A stretch of DNA of 64,000 nucleotides from Nothopassalora personata (GCA_033816765.1 CM066291.1:5456001-5520000); one strand, 5' to 3'; numbered from the stretch's first letter, positions 1 to 9,445 are shown. The notes: generated by a model not told the origin, from the sequence alone. A program made the numbers and translations.

Positions 1-72
1 CGCTCTACTCCTATATCGTTAGCTAGTCGCACGCGAACCGTATAGGCGCCGTAGTAATACCCCTAGTCCTAC
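1..72 (-). mobile_element. RIP-mutated Ty3/Gypsy copy A, left fragment
   Basis: This short stretch matches 18,550-18,625 of Gypsy copy B, including the shared string GGCGCCGTAGTAATACCC. Its continuation lies at 12,220 and beyond. The two pieces were separated by the LINE insertion: CCCCTAGTCCTAC occurs at 60-72 and again at 12,207-12,219. The element body therefore runs off the left edge of the window. Confidence 0.75.
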
Positions 73-334
73 ACACCCTTATTAGCGGCGGACTTCGGCG
101 TGTTCGTCAAACACACCGCATTCGAAAGCCCTTATCGAGAGCAATCCAACGATCTACAAAGCAGGTTGCTGCCCCAAAAACTAAGAGGTTTCTACCTCAT
201 TCAATTTGGAGCAGTTTGAAGTTCTCTTCTCCTGTCTTTCTAGCCCCGGCTGCGGACGACTTCCCCTCCCGGTTTAGCGCTCCCGAAGCCGAACCTGCAA
301 CTCAATTCCAACGTTACTTCCTAAGGGAAGAGAA

Positions 335-1573
335 ATGGACGAAGAACCGATCTTTAATCCCCTAGGGGACAAAGACCAACTCTCCGACCCTTCTACGCCA
401 ACCCAGCAATTTTCGAGCATCTTTCTTAACACGAATGAAGCGAACAAGATTATGCAAAGAAAATTTATCCCCGTTGTCGGTGCAAAAAGGCCAAGCCCGT
501 TTGTCGAGACCGTATCGGATACATCGCCGCTAAAGCGCTACGAAGCAGTACGAACGTCCCAATCTAACGCCTTAGAGGCCGAATCCAAGCTTAACGAAGC
601 CTACCAATTGGTAATCGACGCCGCCGCTCTAGCAAAGGGCGACCGAAAGAGGCAAGACAAGGTCCTCGAACTTGTAGGCCTCTTTAGGGCCTTCCGCGAA
701 GACAAGGCACTCCCGACGGCAACAGCAAAGATTGAGAAGCAGGTGTACGCCCTAGAAGGGTCAGTCGCTAAGCTTACGAAGCTTATCGACAACAGGAACA
801 ACCCTACCGGGACCCAAAAGGGCCAAAACCCAACTTTCGCAAGTATCCTCTCCGGAGGCGACCCGGCCGTCCGGACCCAAACTACGACACTACGCCAAAA
901 CTCCACCCCTCCGACACTAACCTCCTCCCAACCGAGGGTAGGTCAAACTACTACAAACGGAACCAAGACCGATAGTAGGAAGGCCTATAGAAAGAGGAAC
1001 GGATGCCGGATCGTCTTCGGTATAGCAAACAATACTACCCCTCTCGACATAATCGCTACTCGCGATACGGTGAACCGGGCGTTCTCGGTAGCTAACCTAT
1101 ACCCCGGACACCCAATTCTCCTTGGAACTCGCCTCTCGGAAAAAGGAAACCTCGTCCTAACACTACGGGACGAGAAAGCAAAGGAAATACTCGAAAAGAA
1201 CCTTACTCTCCTTAGGACAATTGTCCCTGTCCTTCAAGTCCTCGAAGACAACTCTTGGCACAAAGTAGTTGTGCACGGAATCGACCCTATTGCCTTTAAA
1301 GAGGACGGACCGCAGAAGGTCGCCGCCGAGCTCGTAGCCTTTAACAAAGGCTTTAACCTCGCAAATACCCCTCTTTGGCTTACGAGCGAAGAAAAGCGCC
1401 TATCCCAAATGCAAGGTTCAATGCTACTCGCCTTTAAAACAAGCGAAGAAGCTACTAAGGCTAGGAAAGATGGCCTTTGGATCGGCGCAAAGCACCTAAG
1501 GGTGCAAAGAGCGTTATCGAAAGAAGAGAGAGAAGAAAAACAGAAAGGAAAACTAGCCTCCCCCGGATGTTAG
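335..1573 (+). CDS. LINE ORF1 (gag-like RNA-binding protein)
   Basis: The 412-aa ORF starts at ATG 335. The N-terminal third is charged and alpha-helical in character. It is followed by a Ser/Thr/Gln-rich linker and a basic region (residues 210-225), and then an RRM-like gag domain from about 225 to 400. In fungal Tad-like elements ORF1 usually continues into CCHC zinc knuckles. None is visible here: the protein stops in a Lys/Glu-rich tail just after the RRM-like domain, so the knuckles may be lost or this clade may lack them. The stop codon TAG (1571-1573) overlaps the ATG of ORF2. The expected role is to coat element RNA and form the ribonucleoprotein. Confidence 0.85.
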   Translation: MDEEPIFNPLGDKDQLSDPSTPTQQFSSIFLNTNEANKIMQRKFIPVVGAKRPSPFVETVSDTSPLKRYEAVRTSQSNALEAESKLNEAYQLVIDAAALAKGDRKRQDKVLELVGLFRAFREDKALPTATAKIEKQVYALEGSVAKLTKLIDNRNNPTGTQKGQNPTFASILSGGDPAVRTQTTTLRQNSTPPTLTSSQPRVGQTTTNGTKTDSRKAYRKRNGCRIVFGIANNTTPLDIIATRDTVNRAFSVANLYPGHPILLGTRLSEKGNLVLTLRDEKAKEILEKNLTLLRTIVPVLQVLEDNSWHKVVVHGIDPIAFKEDGPQKVAAELVAFNKGFNLANTPLWLTSEEKRLSQMQGSMLLAFKTSEEATKARKDGLWIGAKHLRVQRALSKEEREEKQKGKLASPGC

Positions 1574-4500
1574 TTACACCGTTACGTATCTTCCAAGCAA
1601 ACCTAAACCGGAGCGCGGCAGCTACCGAGTCCCTACTCGAGCTAGCAATCCGCGAAAAGGCCGACATACTAGCAATCCAAGAGCCATGGCTTTTTATAGA
1701 CGAAGAAAATAGTCTACGAAGATCTATAGCTCATCCGGCCTTTACGACTCTACTACCGACTAGTACGTCGAGGATTCGCACCCTCTTCTATATTAGTAGA
1801 CAAATCCAAGTCGAAATTACTCCGGTTCAAAACAGGGACCCGGATTTTCAAGTAATATCCGCAAAGGACAAGAAGGGGAATTCGATCCAAATTCTTAATG
1901 TCTACAACGAAAAAGATAGCGAGAATGTCTGGACGAACGAAAGAGCCCTATACCAATTTACGCCGGCAACAAATACGGTGTTACTCGGCGACTTTAATAT
2001 ACGACACCCGTCGTGGGATCCATACGGAAAGGATAATAGCTTACGAGCTTTAACCTTTATTAACTGGATTGAAGCAAACAACTTCTCTCTAAGAAATACC
2101 CCGAATATAGGAACCTTCTACCGAGTACACCTAAATAACCCGAGTGTCCTAGACCTTACCTTTACAAAAGGTAGGTTATCTAACTCGGAGATAAACTGGC
2201 GTACGCTAGAGACCGGATCCGACCACCTAGCGATCTCTCTAGACATTAGAGGAAGTAATACTTCCTCTCTACCCCTACCCCCTCCTAGCGATAGACTACG
2301 CTTCGACACGTCTAAAGCAGATTGGAAAGGCTTTTCTCAAGTACTAAAGGATCGGAAAGTAGATCTAGAAGGTATAGAAGACCTAGACCTACTAGCGAGC
2401 ACCTTCTCCGACATTATATCTACCGCGGCTAAACTATATATCCCTAAACTTAGGGTAGTAGCTAAGTCTAAACCGTGGTGGACGCCGGAACTTAAAGAAC
2501 TTCGTAAACAAACATCTCGCGAACGTCGAAAATTAGCTAGCCCCCTAGCATCTACTCTACGCACCGATAAAGAAGCGTACCTAGGCGCAAGGAATAAATA
2601 CTTCCTAGCTATCAAAAACGCTAAGAGAGACCATTGGAACAAGTTCCTCCAAAAGACCGATCTTACGTCGGTCTATAAGGCCTTCTCCTATACAAAAGTA
2701 GGAGGGAACAGTCTAATCCCGACTATAAACGGACAGGACACATTTAAAGGAAAATGCGAGGCCCTCCGGGGAACGCTATTCCCTTCTCCACCTCCGGATA
2801 ACCCCCTAGACCCCTCCTGGGATAACTATCCTATAGGGGACTGGGACTGGGACCGAATACAATTAGAAGAACTGCAATCGGCATGTAGTTCCTCGAAAGT
2901 AAAAGGTAAAACCCCAGGCCCGGATGGTATAACCCAAGCAATAATTCAACGCGCATTTCAAGCTATTCCAGACGCCTTTCTTAAGGTCTACGGCTCGCTA
3001 TTAAACGAAGGGTACCACCCTAAGTGCTGGCGAGTAGCGATTGGATTTACTCTTGCAAAACCAGGGAAGCCCGACTACTCGATTCCTAAGGCATATAGGA
3101 TAATAGCCCTCCTTAACTGTCTAGGGAAAGTAAGCGAGAGAATACTAGCGAAAAGACTCGGAGCTCTAGCCGATACCGGCCCGTTACTTCACGACTCGCA
3201 AATGGGCGGCAGAACTAAACGTTCGGCCGTAGACACAGCCCTCCTCCTAACCGACTTTGTCGAAAGGAACCGAGTAAAAGGAAAGAAGACAAGCGTAGCC
3301 TTTCTAGACGTTAAAGGAGCCTTCGACCACGTAGCGAAGAACCGCCTCCTAAGAACACTAATTAAGCTACGACTCCCCTACTCGGTTATAAGGTGGGCTA
3401 AGTCCTTCCTCGAAGAACGGAGGATTCAACTATCCTTTAACGGACAAATAGAAGAGACCACGGACGTTGAGACAGGCGTACCGCAAGGTAGTCCAATCTC
3501 GCCGATTTTATTTCTTATCTATATAAGGGATCTTTTTACGGACATTAAAACCGTAACTCCCTTATCCTACATCGACGATATTGGACTCCTAGTTGCATCG
3601 ACTAGCCTTAAGAAGAACGCAAAGACCCTCGAGAAAGAGGTTAAGCTCTTAACGAAGAAAGGAGCCGAACAAGCGATAGAATTTGACCTCGCTAAAACCG
3701 AGCTCCTACACTTCGCAAAAGGCAAAGGACACGATAGTTCTATTACCCTACCAAGCGGGGAAGTTATTAAACCCGCGACAAAGGCCGTACGATGGCTAGG
3801 GATCTGGTTTGATACCTATCTTACCTTTAAAGAACATATTCAAATCCGAGCAACTAAGGCACTTGCCTCCTTCTACAGGATGAACCGCCTAGCGAATATA
3901 GGGAATGGGTTAAGCACTCGCTCCCTACGCACACTATACCTTTCTTGCGTTACTACCGTAGCCGACTACGGGGCGCCGGTTTGGTGGAAATCGAGGAGAG
4001 CTATTACCCCCCTAGAGGCTATACACGGAAAAGGCATTCGTAAAGTCCTAGGGGTCTTCCGTACTACTCCTACCGAGCCTGCCGAGGGAGAAGCAAACCT
4101 CCTTACCCCTCGAATTCGCCTAGAACGCCAGGTCCTCAAATATAGCTTAAGGCTAAAGAAGCTTCCTGAAGACAACCCGATTGCTAGGGCCCTAAGTAGT
4201 ACTATCCCAATAGCTACGAAAAGGGTATTAGAGACGGGCTACGAGCTTTTACCGCCTAAAGAAGGCTCCAAACTCCAGGGGATCCAAAGAAGACTAGAGA
4301 CCTTTAAGTCGCTTAGTATAACCGACAAGTCGCTTAGTATAACCGACGAAGATTACCTTACCGACCTAGTAGCTAAGGCTACTAGAGACCGATTTTACAA
4401 GGCAAAGACTAAGAAGGAGCACGGCCCGAACAGCTACTTCTCTCGGTTTCAATATGAAGAATACCTCCCGCTGCAAATACAATGCGAGAGGGCTACCTCG

Positions 4501-4797
4501 AGCGCCTACTACTCCTTACGTTTAGGACACGGTTTCTTCCGCGACTACCTTTACCGGTTCCACAAAACAGACGACGATAGATGCCGCTGCGGCCAAAAAG
4601 AGACTCCAATTCACCTCCTCCAAGGATGTCGTCTATATACCGAAGTTAGGACTAGAAAACTAAGGGTAGCGGCCTTCCCTATTCTCTTCCTATCTATCGA
4701 AGGACAGCAAGAGGTAATAGACTTTATCCGCACCACAGGTATCGCTACGCTAAAGTGGTACCGAGAGAGGAGAAGCGAACTAGAAGAGGTCGAATAG
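1567..4797 (+). CDS. LINE ORF2 (AP-like endonuclease and reverse transcriptase)
   Basis: I place the start at ATG 1567, which overlaps the ORF1 stop as ATGTTAG. The frame is open back to 1477 but only with a TTG. This gives 1076 aa. An exo-endo-phosphatase endonuclease comes first (IQEPW, LLGDFNIRHPSWD and a terminal SDH motif), covering roughly residues 1-230. The reverse transcriptase spans about 430-720, with PGPDGI, AFLDVKGAFDHV, GVPQGSPISP and catalytic YIDD. A cysteine/histidine motif CRCGQ..HLLQGC follows near residue 1020. No RNase H domain is recognisable. The protein would nick target DNA and prime reverse transcription from it. A 21-bp in-frame tandem duplication lies at 4306-4347. 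Confidence 0.95.
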   Translation: MLVTPLRIFQANLNRSAAATESLLELAIREKADILAIQEPWLFIDEENSLRRSIAHPAFTTLLPTSTSRIRTLFYISRQIQVEITPVQNRDPDFQVISAKDKKGNSIQILNVYNEKDSENVWTNERALYQFTPATNTVLLGDFNIRHPSWDPYGKDNSLRALTFINWIEANNFSLRNTPNIGTFYRVHLNNPSVLDLTFTKGRLSNSEINWRTLETGSDHLAISLDIRGSNTSSLPLPPPSDRLRFDTSKADWKGFSQVLKDRKVDLEGIEDLDLLASTFSDIISTAAKLYIPKLRVVAKSKPWWTPELKELRKQTSRERRKLASPLASTLRTDKEAYLGARNKYFLAIKNAKRDHWNKFLQKTDLTSVYKAFSYTKVGGNSLIPTINGQDTFKGKCEALRGTLFPSPPPDNPLDPSWDNYPIGDWDWDRIQLEELQSACSSSKVKGKTPGPDGITQAIIQRAFQAIPDAFLKVYGSLLNEGYHPKCWRVAIGFTLAKPGKPDYSIPKAYRIIALLNCLGKVSERILAKRLGALADTGPLLHDSQMGGRTKRSAVDTALLLTDFVERNRVKGKKTSVAFLDVKGAFDHVAKNRLLRTLIKLRLPYSVIRWAKSFLEERRIQLSFNGQIEETTDVETGVPQGSPISPILFLIYIRDLFTDIKTVTPLSYIDDIGLLVASTSLKKNAKTLEKEVKLLTKKGAEQAIEFDLAKTELLHFAKGKGHDSSITLPSGEVIKPATKAVRWLGIWFDTYLTFKEHIQIRATKALASFYRMNRLANIGNGLSTRSLRTLYLSCVTTVADYGAPVWWKSRRAITPLEAIHGKGIRKVLGVFRTTPTEPAEGEANLLTPRIRLERQVLKYSLRLKKLPEDNPIARALSSTIPIATKRVLETGYELLPPKEGSKLQGIQRRLETFKSLSITDKSLSITDEDYLTDLVAKATRDRFYKAKTKKEHGPNSYFSRFQYEEYLPLQIQCERATSSAYYSLRLGHGFFRDYLYRFHKTDDDRCRCGQKETPIHLLQGCRLYTEVRTRKLRVAAFPILFLSIEGQQEVIDFIRTTGIATLKWYRERRSELEEVE

Positions 4798-4912
4798 CTA
4801 CACTAGCTAAAGCCTTTGGCCCAATCGGGAAGGTACTAGGCTCATTTTGTGCGCCGCAACACGAGGATTCCAAAACTGGTCTCTTTTTTCGATACGACGT
4901 CTAGGGGATAAG
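4798..4912 (+). other. LINE 3' UTR, first part
   Basis: This noncoding stretch lies between the ORF2 stop and the chromovirus insertion point. It ends in ATAAG (4908-4912), the left copy of the 5-bp target duplication of the chromovirus. Confidence 0.8.
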
Positions 4913-5414
4913 TGTCAGGGCGAAAGCCTGGCTTGGAACTGAGAGTGAAAACTGAAATGCAAATGCGAAGTGCAAGTGCAAAAGGTATGGTCTAGTAGCT
5001 ACACAGAACGAAAGACGAAGAGGAGAAGAGAGGCCTGGGGGAAGGCCGACTATTTAAACCCCCGCGTTGCGCGTGCGCGTCCCTGCATCACCGCAAATAG
5101 CCGGGCCCTGGGGTGAGTCACAAACCTTATTCTTAGCCACCCCACATCTCGCACCTTCCACGTGCTTCCATTCACCCCTCGGGTACTCGCGGGTCTTCTC
5201 TAAGTCGCGGGCGGTGATGTAGTGAAGACCCGAAGTGAATCCCTCAACAGGTACTCGAGATATCGTATGCTGGGGCTGGGTCCCGCAGTGAATCTTGTCG
5301 GGCATGTGATTCTTTGCAATCACATGCAAACTTGAACATTCACTTCCAGTCTCTCTTGGGCCAGAAGGCTTCTCAGCACCTACACTCTGTATCACCTGAG
5401 GAGAGACCGTGACA
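4913..5414 (-). repeat. 3' LTR of the chromovirus
   Basis: This 502-bp LTR has TGTCA/TGACA ends. In sense orientation (minus) the pol reading frame enters it at 5414 and stops at 5054, so about 120 codons of U3 are coding. The TATA-like TTTAAATA lies at the pol stop. Confidence 0.95.
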
Positions 5415-8400
5415 GTAGCCCCCCCCAAGTAGGCTGAGTTCCCACGAAGCCCTAGGAGGTGCAAATATCGAGGATGTTCATTCTCCGTGCCTGGTGTTGG
5501 TCTCATGTCACGGTCGATGCACCATTGGTACACTGGGTCGAAGATCTCTGACTCGTATACACGGCCGAAGTTGGGGATATCGGCATCGCCGGCAGCGTTG
5601 GTGTGGAACTCTTCAATAGGGCCTCTGTTGTAGACAATGTGCTGGATTGGTTCCCAGGTAGTATCCCATGCTTCTGCATTTTGCCATTGCACATGGTACA
5701 CCATTCCTGGTAGCCCTGCGACTGGGTTAGGTTCCCAGCGGAAGCCAATGATCTTGCGGACGTTTTCTTCTTGTTCCGTGTCATCAGAATAGTCTTCTCC
5801 TTCAGCAGGAGGCTCAGGCATATCTTGGTCTTGATTTGGGAACGGGTCGTTGCCAGCCGGCCGTAGGCGGACCGCATGGAAGACGTCGTGGATACGCATG
5901 TGTTCCGGGAGAGCTAGACGATAGGCGTGAGAACTTACTTTCTCAGTAACTTGAAAGGGGCCTAGTCGCTTCCAGTCCAGCTTCTTGCAAGGTCGATCTG
6001 TCTTGATATCCTTTGAGTCTAGGTAGACCATGTCGCCTACTTGGTAGTCAGGCGCAGGCTGGCGTCGGCGGTTGGCATAGTGTTCCTGAACGGCTTGTGC
6101 ATAGCTCATCTCGTCTTGAATCTCTTGGTGGATCTCATGGAGGTGGAGAGCTAGCTCGTCTGCTGCTTCTTCCTTGAAATTTGCTGGTGGGGGAAGAGGA
6201 TCTTCGGGTTCTGCGCCAGAGCGAGGGTGATAGCCCCTCGTAGCGTAGAACGGCGAGTATCCTGTGGTATCTGAATCCCAATTCCGAGCGGCAAATTCAA
6301 CAGACGGGAGGTGACGAGCCCAGTCCTTCTGGTGGTAGTCAACAAAGCAGCGGAGGACTTGCTCGAGCATAGCGTTCATAATCTCCGTCTGCCCATCCGT
6401 TTGAGGCTGGTAGGCAGTCGAGAGATAGTGCTTGATGCCAACAAGGACCATAAGTCGCTTCCAGAAGTCAGAGGTGAACTGCGTGCCTCGATCAGAGATA
6501 ATGCTGTCGGGTAGGCCAATATGGCGGTAAACAAATTCAAAGAAGAGTCTAGCTGTCTCTTTGGCGGTCATGCTCCAGCAAGGAATAAGGAACCGGTCCT
6601 TTGTAAGCCGATCCACAATCACAAGGATAGCGCGAGCTTTGAAGCCAAAGTAGGTCGTACTGGTAGGTAGACCTGTGATGAAGTCCATAGTAATATGCCT
6701 CCAGGGACGGTCAGGAGCTGGGAGAGGCTTCAAGAGGCCATGAGGCCGAGAACGGTCAGTCTTAACCCTACTACAGATAGCGCAGTTCTTGACGTAGCGG
6801 CGGACTGTCTTCCAAGAGTCTTGCCACCAGTAATGCCTAGCGAGGAGTCGGTGGGTCTTTGCCACTCCTGGGTGACCAGCTGAAGGAGCATCGTGTACGG
6901 CTTGAATAATCTCTGCTCGAATATTGGAGCCCTCGGGCTCAGGAACGTACAGGCGTTTTCGGTAATAGACGACGCCCTCTTGAAGTTCGCACTCAGACAG
7001 TGAGAAGCCAGGGAAGGTCCTTGCTCCTGATTCGAGGGCTTGAATCAAACCTTGAGCTCCCTCGTCTGCCTCGTACGCACGGCGAATGCGACGCATGAGC
7101 CCTTCAGGCTCTTCTTCATCTTCAAAGCCTTCAAAGTCTGATTCGGAAGAGCCTTCTGAAGTTACTGAGCCTTCTTCGTCGTCGTTCAAATCTTCAAGGT
7201 CGCTATCGGGCTCAGACTCACTATCACTGTCATCAAAGGATGCAGGAGCGAGTAGGAGCGTTGCGAAAGAGGCAGAGAGGTACGAAGTATCTGTATTGGC
7301 TTCTTCCTTCAATTCTTCAGCGAGGTTGTACTCTTTGAGCACTGTCTGCTTAGCAATGTGCTGCCCAACGCCACGGTCAACAGGCAGGTCGCCGGGGCGT
7401 CGAGTAAGAGCGTCGGCAAGCGTATTAGCCTTGCCAGGAGTGTACTGGATCACGAAATTGAACCGTGAAAGGTACTCGCTCCAGCGAGCCTGCCTACGGT
7501 TTAGGAGCTTGCTTTTCATGAAATACACGAGGTTCTTGTGATCGGAGCTGACCTGAATTGGCATAGCGGAGCCTTCAAGTTCCGGGCGCCACTCTTCAAA
7601 TGCCTTGACAATAGCGAGGAGCTCTTTGTCGTAGATCTCGTAGTTGCACTCAGCCCCAGTCATCTTCTTTGAGAGGTAGGCAACAGGCAACCACGGGTGT
7701 TCTGGCGAGCGACGCTGCAAGAGCACGCCGCCAACAACACCGTCCGATGCGTCAGTCTCTACGCGGGTCTCCAGTTCAAAGTCGAAGTGCTGGAGGATAG
7801 GGTTCTCAACAAATTTTGCTTTTAGCAGTTCAAATGCTTGTTGGCACTCAGGGGTCCATTCAAAGCGTTCTCCCTTACGCGTCAGCTTGTGCATACAGCG
7901 GACAACGATGGAGAAGCCATGGATAAAGCGGCGGTAGAAGTTGGCAAAGCCAAGGAAGCCCTGAACCTCCTTAACGTTCGTAGGAGCAGCCCACTTCTTG
8001 ATAGCCTCAATCTTCTCTGGATCCATCTTGATACCCTTAGCCGAGATAATAAGGCCGAGGAACTTGACTTCGGTCTCGATGAACTCGCATTTGTCGATAT
8101 CGAGCTGCACGCCGGCATCGAGGAGCTTCTGAAGCACCTTCCGGACGTGGATGTTGTGTTCTTCAAGAGTCTCACTGAAGATCAAAATATCATCAATATA
8201 GGCGGTAGCAAATTCGTCAAACTCTCTCAGTAGCTCGTTGATGAAGTGCTGAAAGGTGCCGGGCCCGTTACAGACGCCAAAAGGCATAACGTTGGACTGG
8301 AACAGCCCGTAACGAGTACGGAAAGCTGTTAGCCACTCGTAGCCCTTTGCCATTCGTAGCGAATTGAAGGCAGCAACGATGTCGAGTTTGGTGAAGTACT

Positions 8401-9439
8401 TGGCTTTGGAAAGGCGTTCGAGTGTCTCCTGGATTAAAGGTATTGGGTATCTGTTCTTCTTGGTAACAGCATTCAAGCCGCGGTAATCTACGCAGAGGCG
8501 TAGGCCACCACCGGGCTTCTTGACGAACATGACGGGACTGCTAGCCTGAGAGACGCTTGGCTCAATGAACCCCTTTTTTAGGTTCGTCTCGAGCCATTTC
8601 TTAAGTACAATGAGCTCTTCACGAGACATAGAGTAGAGGGGTCCCTTTGGAGGGTCAGCACCTTCCTCTAGCTCGATTTTCATGTCGAAGCCAGGACGGT
8701 GTGGCGGTAGGCTTTCCATTTTGGCGGGATCGAATACACCTAGGAGGTCGTGCCATTGCTCGGGCACTTTCTCCTTTGGGTCGGTAGGGCTACTGTTGGG
8801 ATCCAGCTTCTTTATAGCTACGGCAACATCATCCATAGATGCAGCGGCTAGCCGGATGTCCTCTTGCTGGGCTCTTGATCGTAGAGGCCTTGGAGGAGCC
8901 TGAGGCGAAGCGGGAACACTGCTAGAATCTTCGTTGTTTGCTGGATAGTCCTCGTATCCAGAGATGGTGAGGTTCTCCCAGTCAACAAGAGGTTTGAATT
9001 TCTTGAACCAGGAGAGACCAAGGACGAACTGGTACTTCGGGAGCTTCGAGATATATGCCATGACGGGCATTGTCCTTCCTGCGAGAGTCACTGTTGTGTG
9101 AACAACATGAGTGATCTTCTCGGCGGAGGGAGTACCGTCAAACATAAGCAAGGTACGAGGGTATCTGAGTTTTTGGAGCTTCAACTTATGACGAGAAGCA
9201 CATTCAGGGTCCATGAATGTCTCCGTCAGGGCGCCGGTATCCAGGAAGGAAGTAGTAGAAAGTTGTTTAGGATTCTTCAATTTTGAGCCTATCTGTACTT
9301 CGGCGAGGAATGGCTTAGAAATCTTGCCATCGCCGTCATCAAATAGCTCAATCACGTTGAGTCGTAAAGCCTTTCTCTTCTTTCCTTCCTGTTCAACACG
9401 TAGAAGGTCTTCTTCGCGACTTGGAAGAAGACCTAGGCT
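5054..9439 (-). CDS. Chromovirus pol polyprotein (PR-RT-RNase H-IN-chromodomain)
   Basis: The frame is -1 relative to gag and is open from the shift site at 9439 to TAA at 5054 (1461 codons). No ATG begins it; the first start-like codon is a GTG at 9355, so expression by frameshift is the natural reading. Domains in order: an aspartic protease (FLDTGA, near the start), RT (LCVDYRGLN, YIDDIL), RNase H (ETDASDG), and an integrase with an HHCC zinc finger and D-D-E residues (TMDF, ISDRGTQF, QTDGQTE). A chromodomain (FRWEPNPVAG...YHVQWQ...TTWEP) comes near residue 1290. The last ~120 residues are encoded by the LTR. All catalytic residues looked for are present. The chromodomain is expected to steer integration to modified histones. 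Confidence 0.95.
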   Translation of the reverse strand, partial: SLGLLPSREEDLLRVEQEGKKRKALRLNVIELFDDGDGKISKPFLAEVQIGSKLKNPKQLSTTSFLDTGALTETFMDPECASRHKLKLQKLRYPRTLLMFDGTPSAEKITHVVHTTVTLAGRTMPVMAYISKLPKYQFVLGLSWFKKFKPLVDWENLTISGYEDYPANNEDSSSVPASPQAPPRPLRSRAQQEDIRLAAASMDDVAVAIKKLDPNSSPTDPKEKVPEQWHDLLGVFDPAKMESLPPHRPGFDMKIELEEGADPPKGPLYSMSREELIVLKKWLETNLKKGFIEPSVSQASSPVMFVKKPGGGLRLCVDYRGLNAVTKKNRYPIPLIQETLERLSKAKYFTKLDIVAAFNSLRMAKGYEWLTAFRTRYGLFQSNVMPFGVCNGPGTFQHFINELLREFDEFATAYIDDILIFSETLEEHNIHVRKVLQKLLDAGVQLDIDKCEFIETEVKFLGLIISAKGIKMDPEKIEAIKKWAAPTNVKEVQGFLGFANFYRRFIHGFSIVVRCMHKLTRKGERFEWTPECQQAFELLKAKFVENPILQHFDFELETRVETDASDGVVGGVLLQRRSPEHPWLPVAYLSKKMTGAECNYEIYDKELLAIVKAFEEWRPELEGSAMPIQVSSDHKNLVYFMKSKLLNRRQARWSEYLSRFNFVIQYTPGKANTLADALTRRPGDLPVDRGVGQHIAKQTVLKEYNLAEELKEEANTDTSYLSASFATLLLAPASFDDSDSESEPDSDLEDLNDDEEGSVTSEGSSESDFEGFEDEEEPEGLMRRIRRAYEADEGAQGLIQALESGARTFPGFSLSECELQEGVVYYRKRLYVPEPEGSNIRAEIIQAVHDAPSAGHPGVAKTHRLLARHYWWQDSWKTVRRYVKNCAICSRVKTDRSRPHGLLKPLPAPDRPWRHITMDFITGLPTSTTYFGFKARAILVIVDRLTKDRFLIPCWSMTAKETARLFFEFVYRHIGLPDSIISDRGTQFTSDFWKRLMVLVGIKHYLSTAYQPQTDGQTEIMNAMLEQVLRCFVDYHQKDWARHLPSVEFAARNWDSDTTGYSPFYATRGYHPRSGAEPEDPLPPPANFKEEAADELALHLHEIHQEIQDEMSYAQAVQEHYANRRRQPAPDYQVGDMVYLDSKDIKTDRPCKKLDWKRLGPFQVTEKVSSHAYRLALPEHMRIHDVFHAVRLRPAGNDPFPNQDQDMPEPPAEGEDYSDDTEQEENVRKIIGFRWEPNPVAGLPGMVYHVQWQNAEAWDTTWEPIQHIVYNRGPIEEFHTNAAGDADIPNFGRVYESEIFDPVYQWCIDRDMRPTPGTENEHPRYLHLLGLRGNSAYLGGATVTVSPQVIQSVGAEKPSGPRETGSECSSLHVIAKNHMPDKIHCGTQPQHTISRVPVEGFTSGLHYITARDLEKTREYPRGEWKHVEGARCGVAKNKVCDSPQGPAICGDAGTRTRNAGV
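5419..5426 (-). promoter_or_regulatory. Polypurine tract of the chromovirus
   Basis: A run of eight G on the sense strand ends 4 nt before the 3' LTR. This is where a plus-strand DNA primer is expected. Confidence 0.6.
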
Positions 9440-9445
9440 TTTCCC
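9405..9445 (-). promoter_or_regulatory. -1 programmed ribosomal frameshift signal at the gag-pol overlap
   Basis: On the sense strand the heptamer G GGA AAA (9445-9439) is in the gag frame and fits X XXY YYZ. It sits two codons before the gag stop TAG (9435-9433). After a 4-nt spacer, a perfect 11-bp inverted repeat AGGTCTTCTTC / GAAGAAGACCT with an 8-nt loop (9434-9405) follows. The -1 frame from this point is open through all of pol. Confidence 0.88.

Noticed and set aside
1477..1566. Upstream extension of LINE ORF2
   Set aside because: It has no ATG (TTG only) and runs within ORF1; the endonuclease domain begins after ATG 1567.
7086..7541. 151-codon Ser-rich plus-strand frame inside pol
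   Set aside because: It is antisense to an acidic linker of the pol polyprotein; the Ser/Glu bias is a mirror of that linker.
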